NCBI RefSeq assembly: GCF_031181385.1
Contig: NZ_JAPSKV010000002.1
Coordinates: 1-64,000 of the forward strand
Origin: Fredinandcohnia onubensis
Lineage (GTDB): Bacteria; Bacillota; Bacilli; Bacillales; Bacillaceae_L
Length of the DNA stretch: 64,000 nt
Reading direction: 5' to 3'
Shown here: piece after piece, positions 8,589 through 18,695 of the stretch
How the letters are laid out: the number at the start of each line of letters is the position of its first letter
Position numbering within the stretch: position 1 is the first letter of the stretch
Made by a program: the position numbers and the translations under genes
The notes under the pieces: model-generated
Told to the model about the DNA's origin: nothing
Seen by the model: only the letters and a program-made list of their open reading frames with translations
Database searches by the model: none

Positions 8589-11500
8589 TTGCTAATCACT
8601 TCTTTCTGATTTTTGAATGTACCTCTACGCTCTTGAATCGACATGACTGTAAAATTCGATACACGGAACGCTTTTAAGAATGCATGTAATGTTTCAATTT
8701 CAGTGAATACATGAATTCGTTTTTGACTTGCCTCTACCTTATTCTTTTTCGCACTTTTCTCGCCTGTAAGGCTTACAAATGCTAAGGCCTTTTCGCTCTT
8801 ACTCCATTCTGAAATGTCGTTAGAAATATACGTTTTAAGTCCCATTTCCTCTGCTAATTGCTTCACTTCTTCAGGAATACTTTCCGCATCGAAGACAATT
8901 TCATCGGCGCCTTTTTTCGCAATGATATAGCTGTGGAAAACTTTTGTAAGTGCCTCATCAATTGTTGCAGCAATGCTAATTCCTTCACCGGTAGATTTCA
9001 TTTCAGGTCCTACTGTCGGATCTCCGAGTAGTTTATAAGTTGAGAAAACAGGATATTTCACTGTATAGTACGGTAAATCAGGTAATAATCCTTTTTCTGA
9101 TGTTACTTCTTGTAGAGATTTACCAAGCACAAGTTTTGAAGCAAGTTGAGCCATTGGGATCCCTGTAATTTTGCTAATTACTGGCACCGTACGGCTTGCT
9201 CTTGGGTTCACTTCGAGTACATAAATTTGATTGTCACTGATTACGAATTGAATGTTCATTATGCCTCTAAACTCTAATTCACGAACAATCTTAGTAGCAT
9301 AGATTTCAACCGTTTTTTTGTTATCTTCGGTTAAAGAAACTGCAGGCATAATTGCATGACTGTCACCAGAGTGAACACCTGCTTTTTCAATATGTTCAAC
9401 AATGGTAGGAATCAAAATCTCTTCCCCATCAGATAGTAAATCAACTTCAATTTCTAATCCAGGTACATACGCATCAATCAGGAGTGGATACGTATCTTCT
9501 GTTATGTCTTTTAAAAATGAAACAAGCTCGTCCTCATCATTTATTACAAGCATTCCCTTGCCACCTATAACATACGAAGGACGGATTAAGACAGGATAAC
9601 CTATCGCCTTAGCCTTCCCCACTAATTCTTCTGCCTTATCGGCAATCTCACCAGGGATATGTGGGATATTTGTTTTTTCTAAGAGCTTATAAAAACGGTC
9701 ACGGTCCTCAAGCTGGTCAATGATATCGTGTGTGATGCCGACAATTGAAATACCTTCCGCCTCTAATCCTTGGGCAAGATTAATCGCTGTTTGACCACCA
9801 AATTGAACCATTACTTGATCCACTTTTTCTGCTTCGATTACATTTAAAACATGTTCAAGGGTTAATGGTTCAAAAAATAATTTATCAGCAATTTCATAAT
9901 CGGTACTTACAGTTTCTGGATTGTTATTCATCAAAATGGTTTCGTAACCCTCGTCTTGTAGTGCAAATATCCCATGAACCGAGCTATAGTCAAACTCAAT
10001 GCCTTGACCGATTCGAATAGGTCCAGAGCCAAGAATTAATACCTTTTGCTTATCGGAAACGTCCAGCTCATTTTCACCAAAATAACTTGAATAATAATAA
10101 GCAGTTTGTGCGGCAAACTCTCCTGCACAGGTATCCACGCATTTGTAACTAGGAATAATGCCAAGTTCTTTTCGTTTTGCACGAACCATTGATTCCTCCA
10201 CTTGACAAAGGAACGCAATATGCTGATCAGAGTACCCCTTTTCCTTTACGATTTGCATAAATTCTATAGTAAAATCAGTAAGTGCAGTTTGTTGAATTCT
10301 TACTTCAGTGTCTACCAAGACCTTAAACGTCTCTAGGAAAAATAGATCTATTTTTGAAATTGAATGAAGTTCCCCGACAGTTGTTTCTCTTCTTAACAAT
10401 TCAAGAACAGCAAAGAAACGATTTTCACTTCCTTTTTCAACAAGCTGGAGAAGTTCCTCACTTGATTTATTTACAATTGCAGGTAAGCGAAGGCTTTTAT
10501 TATCGCCCTCTAGCGAATGTACTGCTTTTTGAATGGCACTTTCAAGATTTCGGTCAATGGCCATTACCTCACCCGTTGCTTTCATTTGTGTTCCAAGCGT
10601 AGTAGGAACATCTGTAAACTTATCAAATGGAAAGCGTGGGAATTTCACAACAACATAATCTAACGCCGGTTCAAAGCTAGCAAATGTTTTTCCTGTAACT
10701 GGGTTTACTAATTCATCTAATGTATATCCTACAGCAAGCTTTGCGGCCATTTTTGCAATTGGATAGCCCGTTGCTTTTGATGCTAGTGCCGAGGAACGAC
10801 TAACTCGTGGATTTACTTCAATTAGATAATAATTCTTACTAAAAGGATCTAAAGCAAATTGGATATTACAACCACCAATTATTCCTAAAGCAGAAATAAT
10901 TTTAATAGATGCAGATCGTAGCATTTGATATTCTTCATCTGTTAGTGTTTGTGATGGTGCCACAACGATTGAATCACCAGTATGGACTCCAACAGGGTCG
11001 ATATTTTCCATGTTACAGATGGTAATGCAGGTTCCCTTTTTGTCCCTCATTACCTCATATTCAATTTCTTTATATCCAGCAATACTTTTTTCAATCAAAC
11101 ATTGAGTAATTGGGCTTTCGGATAAGCCATTTTTCGTTAGTTCTTCTAATTGTTGCAATTCATGCGCAATGCCTCCTCCTGTTCCCCCCAATGTGTAAGC
11201 TGGACGAACAATGACAGGAAATCCAACCTTTTCTGCAAAAGTTTTTGCTTCTTCAACTGTTGTTACAATTTCACTATCCGGGACTGGCTCATTTAGTTCA
11301 TTCATTAAGCTTCGAAAGGCCTCACGGTCCTCGCCTTGTTTAATGGATTCAATATGAGTACCAAGGACTTTCACATTATACTTATCTAGAATACCTGTTT
11401 CACTTAAACTAAAAGCTAGGTTGAGACCTGTCTGACCTCCAAGTGTTGCGAGTAAACCGTCTGGACGTTCCTTTGCAATGACTTTTTCAAGGCTTTCAAC

Positions 11501-11710
11501 AGTTAATGGTTCAAAATATACAATGTCTGCATTGACTTCATCTGTCATGATGGTTGCAGGATTATTATTTACTAAGATGACTTTATAGCCTTCTTCACGT
11601 AGTGCTCTGCACCCCTGTGTCCCAGAATAATCAAATTCTGCTGCTTGCCCGATCACAATGGGCCCAGAGCCAATTACTAATATTGAGTGTATTGAATGAT
11701 CCTTAGGCAT
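8585..11710 (-). CDS. carB: Carbamoyl-phosphate synthase large subunit, arginine-linked
   Basis: Uses ammonia delivered by CarA, bicarbonate and two ATP to make carbamoyl phosphate. The 1041 residues show two duplicated ATP-grasp halves, each beginning with a ...GSGPIxIGQ... segment (near residues 14 and 560) and containing EVNPR motifs, then a C-terminal allosteric domain (after about 930). Position inside the arg cluster and adjacency to argF indicate the arginine-specific enzyme rather than the pyrimidine PyrAB. Start overlaps carA by eight bases. Confidence 0.96.
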   Translation of the reverse strand: MPKDHSIHSILVIGSGPIVIGQAAEFDYSGTQGCRALREEGYKVILVNNNPATIMTDEVNADIVYFEPLTVESLEKVIAKERPDGLLATLGGQTGLNLAFSLSETGILDKYNVKVLGTHIESIKQGEDREAFRSLMNELNEPVPDSEIVTTVEEAKTFAEKVGFPVIVRPAYTLGGTGGGIAHELQQLEELTKNGLSESPITQCLIEKSIAGYKEIEYEVMRDKKGTCITICNMENIDPVGVHTGDSIVVAPSQTLTDEEYQMLRSASIKIISALGIIGGCNIQFALDPFSKNYYLIEVNPRVSRSSALASKATGYPIAKMAAKLAVGYTLDELVNPVTGKTFASFEPALDYVVVKFPRFPFDKFTDVPTTLGTQMKATGEVMAIDRNLESAIQKAVHSLEGDNKSLRLPAIVNKSSEELLQLVEKGSENRFFAVLELLRRETTVGELHSISKIDLFFLETFKVLVDTEVRIQQTALTDFTIEFMQIVKEKGYSDQHIAFLCQVEESMVRAKRKELGIIPSYKCVDTCAGEFAAQTAYYYSSYFGENELDVSDKQKVLILGSGPIRIGQGIEFDYSSVHGIFALQDEGYETILMNNNPETVSTDYEIADKLFFEPLTLEHVLNVIEAEKVDQVMVQFGGQTAINLAQGLEAEGISIVGITHDIIDQLEDRDRFYKLLEKTNIPHIPGEIADKAEELVGKAKAIGYPVLIRPSYVIGGKGMLVINDEDELVSFLKDITEDTYPLLIDAYVPGLEIEVDLLSDGEEILIPTIVEHIEKAGVHSGDSHAIMPAVSLTEDNKKTVEIYATKIVRELEFRGIMNIQFVISDNQIYVLEVNPRASRTVPVISKITGIPMAQLASKLVLGKSLQEVTSEKGLLPDLPYYTVKYPVFSTYKLLGDPTVGPEMKSTGEGISIAATIDEALTKVFHSYIIAKKGADEIVFDAESIPEEVKQLAEEMGLKTYISNDISEWSKSEKALAFVSLTGEKSAKKNKVEASQKRIHVFTEIETLHAFLKAFRVSNFTVMSIQERRGTFKNQKEVISK

Positions 11711-12779
11711 ATATCTTTTCTCTCCTAACAGTACAGTTGTTTTCTATAAATTCATCAAAAACCCAACTGCTTTCAGATGGTCCTGGGTGTGCTTCCGGAT
11801 GAAATTGAACCGTTAAAATAGGAAGCGTTGAATGTGTTAATCCTTCTACTGACTTGTCATTGCAATTTATAAAGCGAGCTTTCAATTCTGTTTGACTCAA
11901 ACTGTCTTCATCAACAACATAACTGTGGTTTTGTGATGTAATATAAACTTTTTCATTCAGTAAATCTGTCACCGGTTGATTTGCGCCTCTATGGCCAAAT
12001 TTCAACTTCTTTGTATCTCCACCTAGGCTTAAGGCAACAAGCTGATGTCCTAGGCAAATGGCTAGTGTTGGAAAATATTCAATCATCTGCTTAATTGTCG
12101 GAAGATGTTCAGCTAGGGCCTTTGGATCTCCAGGACCATTTGACAAGACAATACCATTTGGTTGAAGTTGTTTGACCTTTTCAAAAGATGTAGTATAAGG
12201 AACTACAGTTACCTTACATCCCTTTGACAAAAGAGATTGTAAGATTGATTTTTTATACCCGAAATCAACTAATACAATGTGTTTGTCTCCTGTACCAAAA
12301 GTTTGCCACTCCTTACTTGATACTTCACTTACTGGATTAGCATTAACAGACATGGCTGGTACATCAAACGAAGGAGAATCACTAATTACAGCCTGCATGG
12401 TTCCTTCAGTTCTGATTCTCTTTACAATTGCACGTGTATCAACATGGGTAAGCAATGGTATATTCCATTTTTCAAGATACTGTTTTAAGGAATACTTTGC
12501 ATTATAGTGAGAATAAGCATCCTTTGTTTCATATACAATGACTCCAGCCACGTGAGGTTCTTTACTTTCAAAATCGAATTCATTAATTCCGTAATTTCCG
12601 ATTAGTGGGTATGTGAAAACAATGATTTGATTTTTATAAGAAGGGTCCGTTAACACTTCTTGATACCCGGTCATCCCAGTATAGAATACGATTTCTCCGT
12701 TCGTAACAGCCTTTTCAGAGGCTTGCGATAACGTTCCTTCAAAGCTTTCACCATTTTCTAAATGTAGATATCCCTTCAT
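11703..12779 (-). CDS. carA: Carbamoyl-phosphate synthase small subunit (glutaminase)
   Basis: Hydrolyses glutamine and channels ammonia to CarB. The 358-residue protein has an N-terminal CPSase domain (GMTGYQEVLTDPSY) and a C-terminal class I glutamine amidotransferase domain with nucleophile Cys in AICLGHQ and the partner HPE in QFHPEAHPG. GAGGTG precedes the ATG at 12779. It is separated from argD by 113 bases holding a hairpin and two ARG boxes, so carA-carB-argF probably has its own regulated promoter. Confidence 0.96.
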   Translation of the reverse strand: MKGYLHLENGESFEGTLSQASEKAVTNGEIVFYTGMTGYQEVLTDPSYKNQIIVFTYPLIGNYGINEFDFESKEPHVAGVIVYETKDAYSHYNAKYSLKQYLEKWNIPLLTHVDTRAIVKRIRTEGTMQAVISDSPSFDVPAMSVNANPVSEVSSKEWQTFGTGDKHIVLVDFGYKKSILQSLLSKGCKVTVVPYTTSFEKVKQLQPNGIVLSNGPGDPKALAEHLPTIKQMIEYFPTLAICLGHQLVALSLGGDTKKLKFGHRGANQPVTDLLNEKVYITSQNHSYVVDEDSLSQTELKARFINCNDKSVEGLTHSTLPILTVQFHPEAHPGPSESSWVFDEFIENNCTVRREKIYA

Positions 12780-12790
12780 TGTTTCACCTC

Positions 12791-12822
12791 GTATTTTTAT
12801 TTAAATAGACGTATTTTTATAC
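12791..12822 (-). promoter_or_regulatory. Paired ARG boxes upstream of carA
   Basis: GTATTTTTAT occurs at 12791-12800 and again at 12811-12820, the second extending to the palindrome GTATTTTTATAC (12811-12822). The 20-bp step equals that before argC. These fit binding sites of the arginine repressor (ArgR/AhrC). They end just before the carA ribosome binding site. Confidence 0.75.
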
Positions 12823-12854
12823 AATTACATTCAAAAAAAAATTAGCTTCTATGG

Positions 12855-12884
12855 CTGGTAGTTAGATAGATTCCCAACTACCAG
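12855..12884 (-). terminator. Stem-loop between argD and carA
   Basis: CTGGTAGTT and AACTACCAG pair around a 12-base loop, eight bases beyond the argD stop. The nearest T run on the minus strand lies 13 bases further on, so this may be a leaky terminator or a transcript-end stabiliser rather than a full stop. Confidence 0.5.
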
Positions 12885-12892
12885 CATCGAGC

Positions 12893-14044
12893 CTAGGCAA
12901 TATGCTCTGCCACAAGTGTTTCTTTAATCAACTTAACTGCTTTATCGATTTCTTCGTAAGAAATAGTTAATGGTGGTAATAAGCGGATGACATTCGGGCC
13001 AGCTGGAAGAGTTAAAAGCCCATTTTCTCGAAGTGACGTAATTGAAGCTGCCACCTCTTCTTTACAAGCAATCCCTACCATTAATCCACTACCACGAATC
13101 TCTGAAACTAATTCGTGATCTGCCAGTGCTGCAGTAAGCTCATCTTGTAAATAAGCCCCTTTTTTCTCAACTTCCGCTAAAAACTCATCCTCAAAAATAA
13201 TTGATAGAGTAGCTCTAGCAGCAGCTAATGAAATTGGGTTTCCACCGAAAGTTGACCCATGTGAACCAGGTCCAAATGCTTCCTTCAGCTTTTCTTTACC
13301 AAGCATAGCACCAACGGGTAGGCCGCTTCCTAAACCTTTTGCTAATGTAATAATATCTGGTGTAAGGTTGAAATGCTGGTGAGCAAAGGCCTTCCCAGTG
13401 CGACCAATCCCTGTTTGCACTTCATCTATAATAAATAGTGAACCATGTTTTGCACAAAGTGCTTGAATCTTTTTAAGGAACTCTTCTGTCCCAAGTACAA
13501 CTCCACCTTCACCCTGCACAACTTCTACCATAACCGCTGCAACTTCATCATCCATTTCGCGCTCTAACGCGTCACAGTCATTGTATGGCAAATAGATAAA
13601 TTCGTGCAATAATGGCCCAAATCCTGAATGAATTTTTTCTTGGCCCGTTGCTGCCATTGTTCCAAATGTTCTTCCATGGAAGGATTGTTTAAATGTAATG
13701 ACTTTTGATTTTTGTGTATATTTACGAGCGAGTTTTAAAGCTGCTTCATTTGCCTCAGCTCCACTATTACAATAGAAAACGGCATCTAGCTCTGAGTTTG
13801 ATACTAGCTGTTCAGCCACTTCTTGTTGAATATCGGACTTAAACAAATTTGATACATGCCAATATTTCTTCAACTGCTCTTCTACTGCTTTCATAACCTT
13901 AGGGTGGCGATGTCCTAGATTACAAACCGCGATCCCGGAAACGAAATCCAAGTATTTTTTTCCTTTATTGTCTACAATGATTGCACCTTCTGCAGATTCA
14001 ACTGTTAAATCCCATCTCGCATAGGTTGGAAATAGTGCATCCAT
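12893..14044 (-). CDS. argD: Acetylornithine aminotransferase
   Basis: PLP enzyme converting N-acetylglutamate semialdehyde and glutamate to N-acetylornithine and 2-oxoglutarate. The 383 residues show the class III pattern: [17 protein letters not shown], the PLP-contacting [13 protein letters not shown] and the Schiff-base Lys in [11 protein letters not shown]. The ATG overlaps the argB stop by one base. Part of the argCJBD block. Confidence 0.96.
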   Translation of the reverse strand: MDALFPTYARWDLTVESAEGAIIVDNKGKKYLDFVSGIAVCNLGHRHPKVMKAVEEQLKKYWHVSNLFKSDIQQEVAEQLVSNSELDAVFYCNSGAEANEAALKLARKYTQKSKVITFKQSFHGRTFGTMAATGQEKIHSGFGPLLHEFIYLPYNDCDALEREMDDEVAAVMVEVVQGEGGVVLGTEEFLKKIQALCAKHGSLFIIDEVQTGIGRTGKAFAHQHFNLTPDIITLAKGLGSGLPVGAMLGKEKLKEAFGPGSHGSTFGGNPISLAAARATLSIIFEDEFLAEVEKKGAYLQDELTAALADHELVSEIRGSGLMVGIACKEEVAASITSLRENGLLTLPAGPNVIRLLPPLTISYEEIDKAVKLIKETLVAEHIA

Positions 14045-14820
14045 TATACCACCTCTAGTTCTTTTACAATTTTTGTTCCTTTCAATGTTCCATCTACTGA
14101 TAATAACGAGCTTTTCCCGTTAATAATCGTTATTTCATTAAGTCCCCCATCATTTAATGCTGAGAGAGCTGCTTTTACTTTTGGAATCATGCCTCCGTAG
14201 ATAGTCCCTTCATCGATGAGGGATAAAACAGAATCTGTTGAAAGCGATGGTAAAACTTCACCATCTTTTTTGATTCCATCTACATCGGTTACGAATAATA
14301 GATGTTTTGCCTTAAGAGCGATTGCAACACTTGCTGCTGCAGTGTCAGCATTGATATTGAATTTTGTAAAATCCTCACCAATCCCAATTGGAGAGATAAC
14401 AGGAACATAATTTTGAGAGATCAAGTATTCCAAGAATGAAACATTTACGTCGACAATTTCGCCAACATACCCCAATTGTTCAAGGTCCACTGGCTTCACT
14501 TTGATGAGTTCTGCATCACAGCCAGATAATCCAACTGAAGGAATACCAGCCTTCCCTAGCTCGACTACAACCTTTTTATTAACCGTTCCGGATAATACCA
14601 TCTCAACAACATTAAGTACTTCTTTTGTTGTTTTTCTTAATCCATTTACAAATTCGCTTTTTAAGTTCAGTGAGGAGAGGGTCTGAGCAATTTCAGGCCC
14701 GCCACCATGCACAACAACTACTTTATAACCACTGTCTTTTAATTCTTTAATACTATTAAAAAATGAGTCCGATAACTCACTAAGTATACTACCTCCACAT
14801 TTGATAACAATTGTCTCCAT
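14044..14820 (-). CDS. argB: Acetylglutamate kinase
   Basis: Phosphorylates N-acetylglutamate, second step of arginine synthesis. The 258-residue amino-acid kinase fold shows IKCGGSIL near the N-terminus, [10 protein letters not shown], and [17 protein letters not shown] in the substrate/ATP region. No N-terminal extension is present, which in this family correlates with a form not feedback-inhibited by arginine; that fits a cyclic pathway through ArgJ but is inference. Sits 11 bases after argJ. Confidence 0.95.
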   Translation of the reverse strand: METIVIKCGGSILSELSDSFFNSIKELKDSGYKVVVVHGGGPEIAQTLSSLNLKSEFVNGLRKTTKEVLNVVEMVLSGTVNKKVVVELGKAGIPSVGLSGCDAELIKVKPVDLEQLGYVGEIVDVNVSFLEYLISQNYVPVISPIGIGEDFTKFNINADTAAASVAIALKAKHLLFVTDVDGIKKDGEVLPSLSTDSVLSLIDEGTIYGGMIPKVKAALSALNDGGLNEITIINGKSSLLSVDGTLKGTKIVKELEVV

Positions 14821-14831
14821 TTCTAGTCTCC

Positions 14832-16061
14832 TTATGTTCGGTAGCTTGCATTTATCTTGACATAATCATAGGTTAAGTCACAGCCCCATGCTGTACCAGT
14901 ACCATTTCCTAAATGAAGGTTGACGTGAATAACAATATCAGTACCATCAAGATATTCTTTTGCAAACTCTTCAGAGAAAGCCACTGGCTGACTTCCTGAT
15001 AGCATTTGGATTGTTCCAATTGAGATATCCACATTATCAGGATTCACAGTAGCTGCACTGTGACCGATTGCTCCAATAATTCTACCCCAGTTCGCATCTG
15101 CTCCATAAATTGCTGTTTTAACAAGATTTGAACCGACGATTTTTTTCGCAATAATACGTGCATCTACATCCGATACAGCACCTGTTACATTCACTTCGAC
15201 TAGTTTTGTAGCCCCTTCTCCATCCTTTGCAATTTGCTTTGCAAGGTCTTCAAAAGTGGATTGAAGTGCTGAAACGAATGAATCCCATTCAGGATGTTCT
15301 TGTGTAAGTTGGTCATTTTCCGCTAGGCCACTTGCCATTACCAATACCATATCATTTGTTGAAGTCTCTCCATCAACGGTGATTTGATTAAAGGTCACAT
15401 CTGTCACTGTTTTCATTGCAGCTTGTAGGGAGTTTGAATCAATATTAGCATCAGTTGTTACAAAGCCTAGCATCGTTGCCATGTTTGGATGAATCATTCC
15501 AGAGCCTTTTGCAGCTCCACCAATTGTAATTGTCTTTCCATCAATTGTTGTTTGATAACATGCTTTTTTCATTACTAAATCCGTTGTTAAGATTGCTGTT
15601 TGGAAGCTTTGAGCTGCTTCTACTGTATCAGTAGGATTGAGTTGTTTAATGCCCGCTTTTATTTTGTCCATCGGTAATAGTTCACCGATGACACCTGTTG
15701 AAGCAACAGCAACCAAATGGTCGTCGATACCAAACTGAGCTGCTGATTCAGCTCTCATTTCGTATGCATCTAATAATCCTTGTTCACCTGTACACGCATT
15801 TGCACATGCACTATTGATTACGACAGCCTGTAATTTGTTCTCTACGGCAATACTCTCTTTCGTAACCTTTAAAGGAGGGGCTTGAAAATGACTTTGCGTA
15901 TATACAGCGGCACAGTTAGCCGGAACATCACAAACAATCGCTCCTAGGTCTTTCTTTTTATAGCGTAATCCGGCATGAACTCCTGCTGTTTTAAAACCTT
16001 TGGGGGTTACAACAGTTCCCTCTTCTACTTTTATTATTTGAATCTCCTTCATATCTATCAT
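14832..16061 (-). CDS. argJ: Ornithine acetyltransferase / N-acetylglutamate synthase
   Basis: Moves the acetyl group from N-acetylornithine to glutamate and recycles it; bifunctional members also use acetyl-CoA. The 409-residue precursor has the self-cleavage motif KGSGMIHPNMATMLGF, with Thr196 as the expected new N-terminal nucleophile, giving alpha and beta chains. AAGGAGTGAC supports the ATG at 16061. With argJ present, no separate argA or argE is needed here. Confidence 0.95.
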   Translation of the reverse strand: MIDMKEIQIIKVEEGTVVTPKGFKTAGVHAGLRYKKKDLGAIVCDVPANCAAVYTQSHFQAPPLKVTKESIAVENKLQAVVINSACANACTGEQGLLDAYEMRAESAAQFGIDDHLVAVASTGVIGELLPMDKIKAGIKQLNPTDTVEAAQSFQTAILTTDLVMKKACYQTTIDGKTITIGGAAKGSGMIHPNMATMLGFVTTDANIDSNSLQAAMKTVTDVTFNQITVDGETSTNDMVLVMASGLAENDQLTQEHPEWDSFVSALQSTFEDLAKQIAKDGEGATKLVEVNVTGAVSDVDARIIAKKIVGSNLVKTAIYGADANWGRIIGAIGHSAATVNPDNVDISIGTIQMLSGSQPVAFSEEFAKEYLDGTDIVIHVNLHLGNGTGTAWGCDLTYDYVKINASYRT

Positions 16062-16096
16062 GCAAAGTCACTCCTTATCTATCAATCTTAACTTAC

Positions 16097-17137
16097 TTAT
16101 GGGAATAGAGGGACATAGTGTAATCCCGTATTTTCGTCTAAACCTAACATAATATTTGCATTTTGGATGGCCTGACCAGCAGCCCCTTTAACTAAGTTAT
16201 CGATGACTGACACAACGGTAATTCGATTTGTTCGCTCATCCAATGCAAGGCCAATATCACAATAATTCGTTCCATAAACCTCTTTTGTGGCAGGAAATGT
16301 GCCTTTTTCTCGAATTCTCACAAATGGAGCATCTTGATAACTTTCCTTATATAGTTCATAAAGTTGGTCCATTGTAAGTGTATCGTTTGCACGATTTATA
16401 TACATCGTTGACATAATTCCCCTTGTCATTGGAACCAAATGGGTACTAAACGTAACGTATGGGATTGAATCATCCCAATCTTGGATCACCTGTTCAATTT
16501 CCGGAATATGTTGATGTTGATTTACCTTATAAATTGAAAAGTTTTCATTAGTTTCAGAGAAATGTGTAGTTCTAGAAGGGCTCTTTCCAGCTCCGGATAT
16601 TCCAGATTTAGCATCGATCACAATTGATTTTTCATCTATTAGTTTATGTTTTACTAACGGAGCTAAACCAAGGACTGTTGCAGTAGGATAGCACCCAGGA
16701 TTGGAAATAAAACTACTACTCTTAATTTCTTCCTTATTCCATTCAGGAAGACCATATGTAGCTTTGTCTAGGTCTGCTTGTAATGCGCTTGGCTTTTTAT
16801 ACCATTGTTGATATGCACTAGGATTTTTTAGACGATAATCCCCAGATAGATCAATAATCTTCACATTTTCTTTCAATAGTTCAGGTACGATTGTGGTTGA
16901 TACCCCTGATGGTGTAGAAAGAAAAACAACATCAACTTCATTTGCAATCTTAGGAATATCAATTTCTTCTAAAGAATGATTTACAAGATTGGTAACATGG
17001 GGGTAGACCTCTGAAAGCTTCATCCCTGTTTGAGACGAAGTGTGAACAGAATGAACGTCTATAGTTGGGTGGTTTGTCAATAATCTTAATAATTCAATTC
17101 CGCCATAACCAGTAACCCCTATAATTGCCGCTTTCAA
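16097..17137 (-). CDS. argC: N-acetyl-gamma-glutamyl-phosphate reductase
   Basis: NADPH-dependent reduction of acetylglutamyl phosphate to the semialdehyde. The N-terminal nucleotide-binding motif IIGVTGYGGIELLRLL and catalytic Cys149 in SNPGCYPTAT are visible. The TTG at 17137 is preferred over GTG at 17146, because AGGTGG lies just upstream and the product then begins MKAAIIG as expected. First gene of the arginine cluster. Confidence 0.95.
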   Translation of the reverse strand: MKAAIIGVTGYGGIELLRLLTNHPTIDVHSVHTSSQTGMKLSEVYPHVTNLVNHSLEEIDIPKIANEVDVVFLSTPSGVSTTIVPELLKENVKIIDLSGDYRLKNPSAYQQWYKKPSALQADLDKATYGLPEWNKEEIKSSSFISNPGCYPTATVLGLAPLVKHKLIDEKSIVIDAKSGISGAGKSPSRTTHFSETNENFSIYKVNQHQHIPEIEQVIQDWDDSIPYVTFSTHLVPMTRGIMSTMYINRANDTLTMDQLYELYKESYQDAPFVRIREKGTFPATKEVYGTNYCDIGLALDERTNRITVVSVIDNLVKGAAGQAIQNANIMLGLDENTGLHYVPLFP

Positions 17138-17188
17138 TATATCCACCTCATTGTTTTTATTAACTAATTAAATTTTGAAATATGTTTC

Positions 17189-17231
17189 ATTATAAGTCCG
17201 TATAAAAATAAAATCAATTGTATTTTTATAA
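17189..17231 (-). promoter_or_regulatory. argC promoter with two ARG boxes
   Basis: On the minus strand TTGATT (17212-17217) and TATAAT (17189-17194) are separated by 17 bases, a good SigA promoter. One ARG-box-like element (GTATAAAAATA, from 17200) fills the spacer; a second (GTATTTTTATA, 17220-17230) lies just upstream of the -35, 20 bp away. ArgR bound to both would block polymerase. Confidence 0.85.
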
Positions 17232-17250
17232 ATAATTCAGTTTTTTTATA

Positions 17251-17281
17251 CAAAAAAACCACCAGAAGTCGATGGTTTTAA
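17251..17281 (-). terminator. Terminator after moaD
   Basis: ACCATC / GGTGGT stem with loop GACTTCT and a following T run on the minus strand, starting right after the moaD stop and lying upstream of the argC promoter. Confidence 0.75.
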
Positions 17282-17283
17282 AA

Positions 17284-17517
17284 TTACCCTCCACTTACTG
17301 GTGGAATTAACGCTACTGTATCTCCTGCTTTTACAACGTCCTTATCAACTGCATACTCTTCGTTAATTGCAAACATAATTTGGTCAAGGTTTATTATACC
17401 ATGTTCGTTCGAAAGCTTTTCTTTCAAATCTGTTACAGATAGCTCATCTTCATATAAAGTTAATCTTTCTGTTCCCGCCATTTCCTGTAAATGGGCAAAG
17501 AATAAAACAGTTATCAT
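17284..17517 (-). CDS. moaD: Molybdopterin synthase small subunit
   Basis: A 77-residue ubiquitin-like sulfur carrier ending in VSGG; the C-terminal Gly-Gly is thiocarboxylated and donates sulfur to make molybdopterin dithiolene. Its ATG shares one base with the moaE stop, and GAGGAGG precedes it. Works as a complex with MoaE encoded immediately upstream. Confidence 0.95.
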   Translation of the reverse strand: MITVLFFAHLQEMAGTERLTLYEDELSVTDLKEKLSNEHGIINLDQIMFAINEEYAVDKDVVKAGDTVALIPPVSGG

Positions 17518-17984
17518 TATAGATCCTCCTCTTCAGGTTGACCGGTCGGGTATTGTTTTGTCTCTAATTGATCACCGATCCACATTTCTCCATCTTCCCA
17601 ATGTTCCTTTTTCCAAATCGGAACAATTTGTTTTATCCGTTCGATTGCATATTCGTTTGCTGCATAGGCATCCTTACGATGTGGTGTGGAGACTGCGATT
17701 ACAACAGCAGCTTCTGATATATCTAATCGACCTATTCGATGAATAATGGCCGTTTTGGCTTCTGGCCATTTTTCAGATATTTCCTCACCAATTTGAGCAA
17801 GCTTTTTTTCTGCCATTGGAACATATGCATCATATTCTAAATATAAGGTCCGTTTTCCCTTTGTGAATTCGCGGACTGTGCCGATAAAAGTAGTAACAGC
17901 ACCAGCCTCACGTCTAATAACCTTATTCGTAACCTCTTCAACATTTATTGGTTCTTTCGTAATTTTAAATAAAGCATTATTCAT
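17517..17984 (-). CDS. moaE: Molybdopterin synthase catalytic subunit
   Basis: About 155 residues. MoaE features include GAVTTFIGTVREFTKGK, YLEYDAYVPMAEKKL, the HRIG segment and HRKDAYAANEYAI with the catalytic Lys region (WKKEHW). It inserts two sulfurs into precursor Z with MoaD. The start at 17984 follows GGAGGT; a longer frame to 18047 would read into the dispersed repeat and is rejected. The 199-base gap to mobB is filled by repeat copy 2. Confidence 0.94.
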   Translation of the reverse strand: MNNALFKITKEPINVEEVTNKVIRREAGAVTTFIGTVREFTKGKRTLYLEYDAYVPMAEKKLAQIGEEISEKWPEAKTAIIHRIGRLDISEAAVVIAVSTPHRKDAYAANEYAIERIKQIVPIWKKEHWEDGEMWIGDQLETKQYPTGQPEEEDL

Positions 17985-18004
17985 TGATTTACCTCCTTCA
18001 ATCC

Positions 18005-18206
18005 AAATACGCCTAGGCGTATTTGCGCCCAGATTTTTTAGGCCCACAGGACGTGGCGTTCTTAGTCTTTGATCTTATGCTCGAAAACTTCCTTTAAAAA
18101 ATCTGTGGCATCCGCCGGAGGCATTTAACTTTATTCAACTCAGAATTGTTCCTTTAAATTTCATTACTTACGTATACTACATTTACTCTTTTTGAATAAA
18201 GTTAAA
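18005..18206. repeat. Dispersed palindromic repeat, copy 2, inside the Moco operon
   Basis: Begins with the perfect palindrome AATACGCCTAGGCGTATT, contains GGCATCCGCCGGAGGC, and is bounded on the right by ACTTTATTC (18127) and GAATAAAGT (18194-18202). It differs from copies 1 and 3 by an insertion of about 35 bases in the central hairpin loop. Its right end overlaps the last codons of mobB. It separates mobB from moaE in an otherwise tightly packed operon. Confidence 0.8.
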
Positions 18207-18695
18207 TACCCATTCTAAATAAATTTCTTCATCTTTTATATGAAAAAGAGGAAAATTAGATTCGATTGGAATCCAAGTAATAACTGCAACAATGTTTGTT
18301 AATGAAGTTAGCAACTCCATGTCAGCTTCATTCCTAATTAAAACAATTTTGGGATAATCAGCTAATTTAAAACCTTCAATTAATATCATATCATTTTCAA
18401 AAAAAGCATACAGCTGAATGAGCTTTTCTAAAGTCCACCCGGAAGTCTTTGCTTCTAACTGAAGACTTCCACCACCTTCAACAATGGTTGCAGTCGCGCC
18501 CGCTTTAAAGTGTCTGGAAGAATCTTTTTCTTTATTTAGTCCCTTCAGGTTGCTTGTATGTCCATGATGTTTAATTGTTGCAATACTAGCCCCAAGTTCT
18601 GTGCCTCTTTTTACAATTTTTTCAACTAGGGTAGTTTTCCCGCTGTTTTGATATCCAACAATTTGTAGAAGTGGAAACCTTATATCCAAGGCCAC
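18183..18695 (-). CDS. mobB: Molybdopterin-guanine dinucleotide accessory GTPase MobB
   Basis: A 170-residue P-loop protein with Walker A GYQNSGKTTL near residue 14 and IKHHGH, typical of MobB, which assists MobA in attaching GMP to molybdopterin. It starts inside the moeA 3' end (16-base overlap), implying translational coupling. The final residues NFIQKE are encoded by sequence that matches the end of the dispersed repeat family, so the original C-terminus may have been altered by insertion. Confidence 0.92.
   Translation of the reverse strand: MALDIRFPLLQIVGYQNSGKTTLVEKIVKRGTELGASIATIKHHGHTSNLKGLNKEKDSSRHFKAGATATIVEGGGSLQLEAKTSGWTLEKLIQLYAFFENDMILIEGFKLADYPKIVLIRNEADMELLTSLTNIVAVITWIPIESNFPLFHIKDEEIYLEWVFNFIQKE

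Noticed and set aside
17985-18047. N-terminal extension of moaE
   Set aside because: It reads into the dispersed repeat; GGAGGT directly precedes the ATG at 17984 and family length fits.
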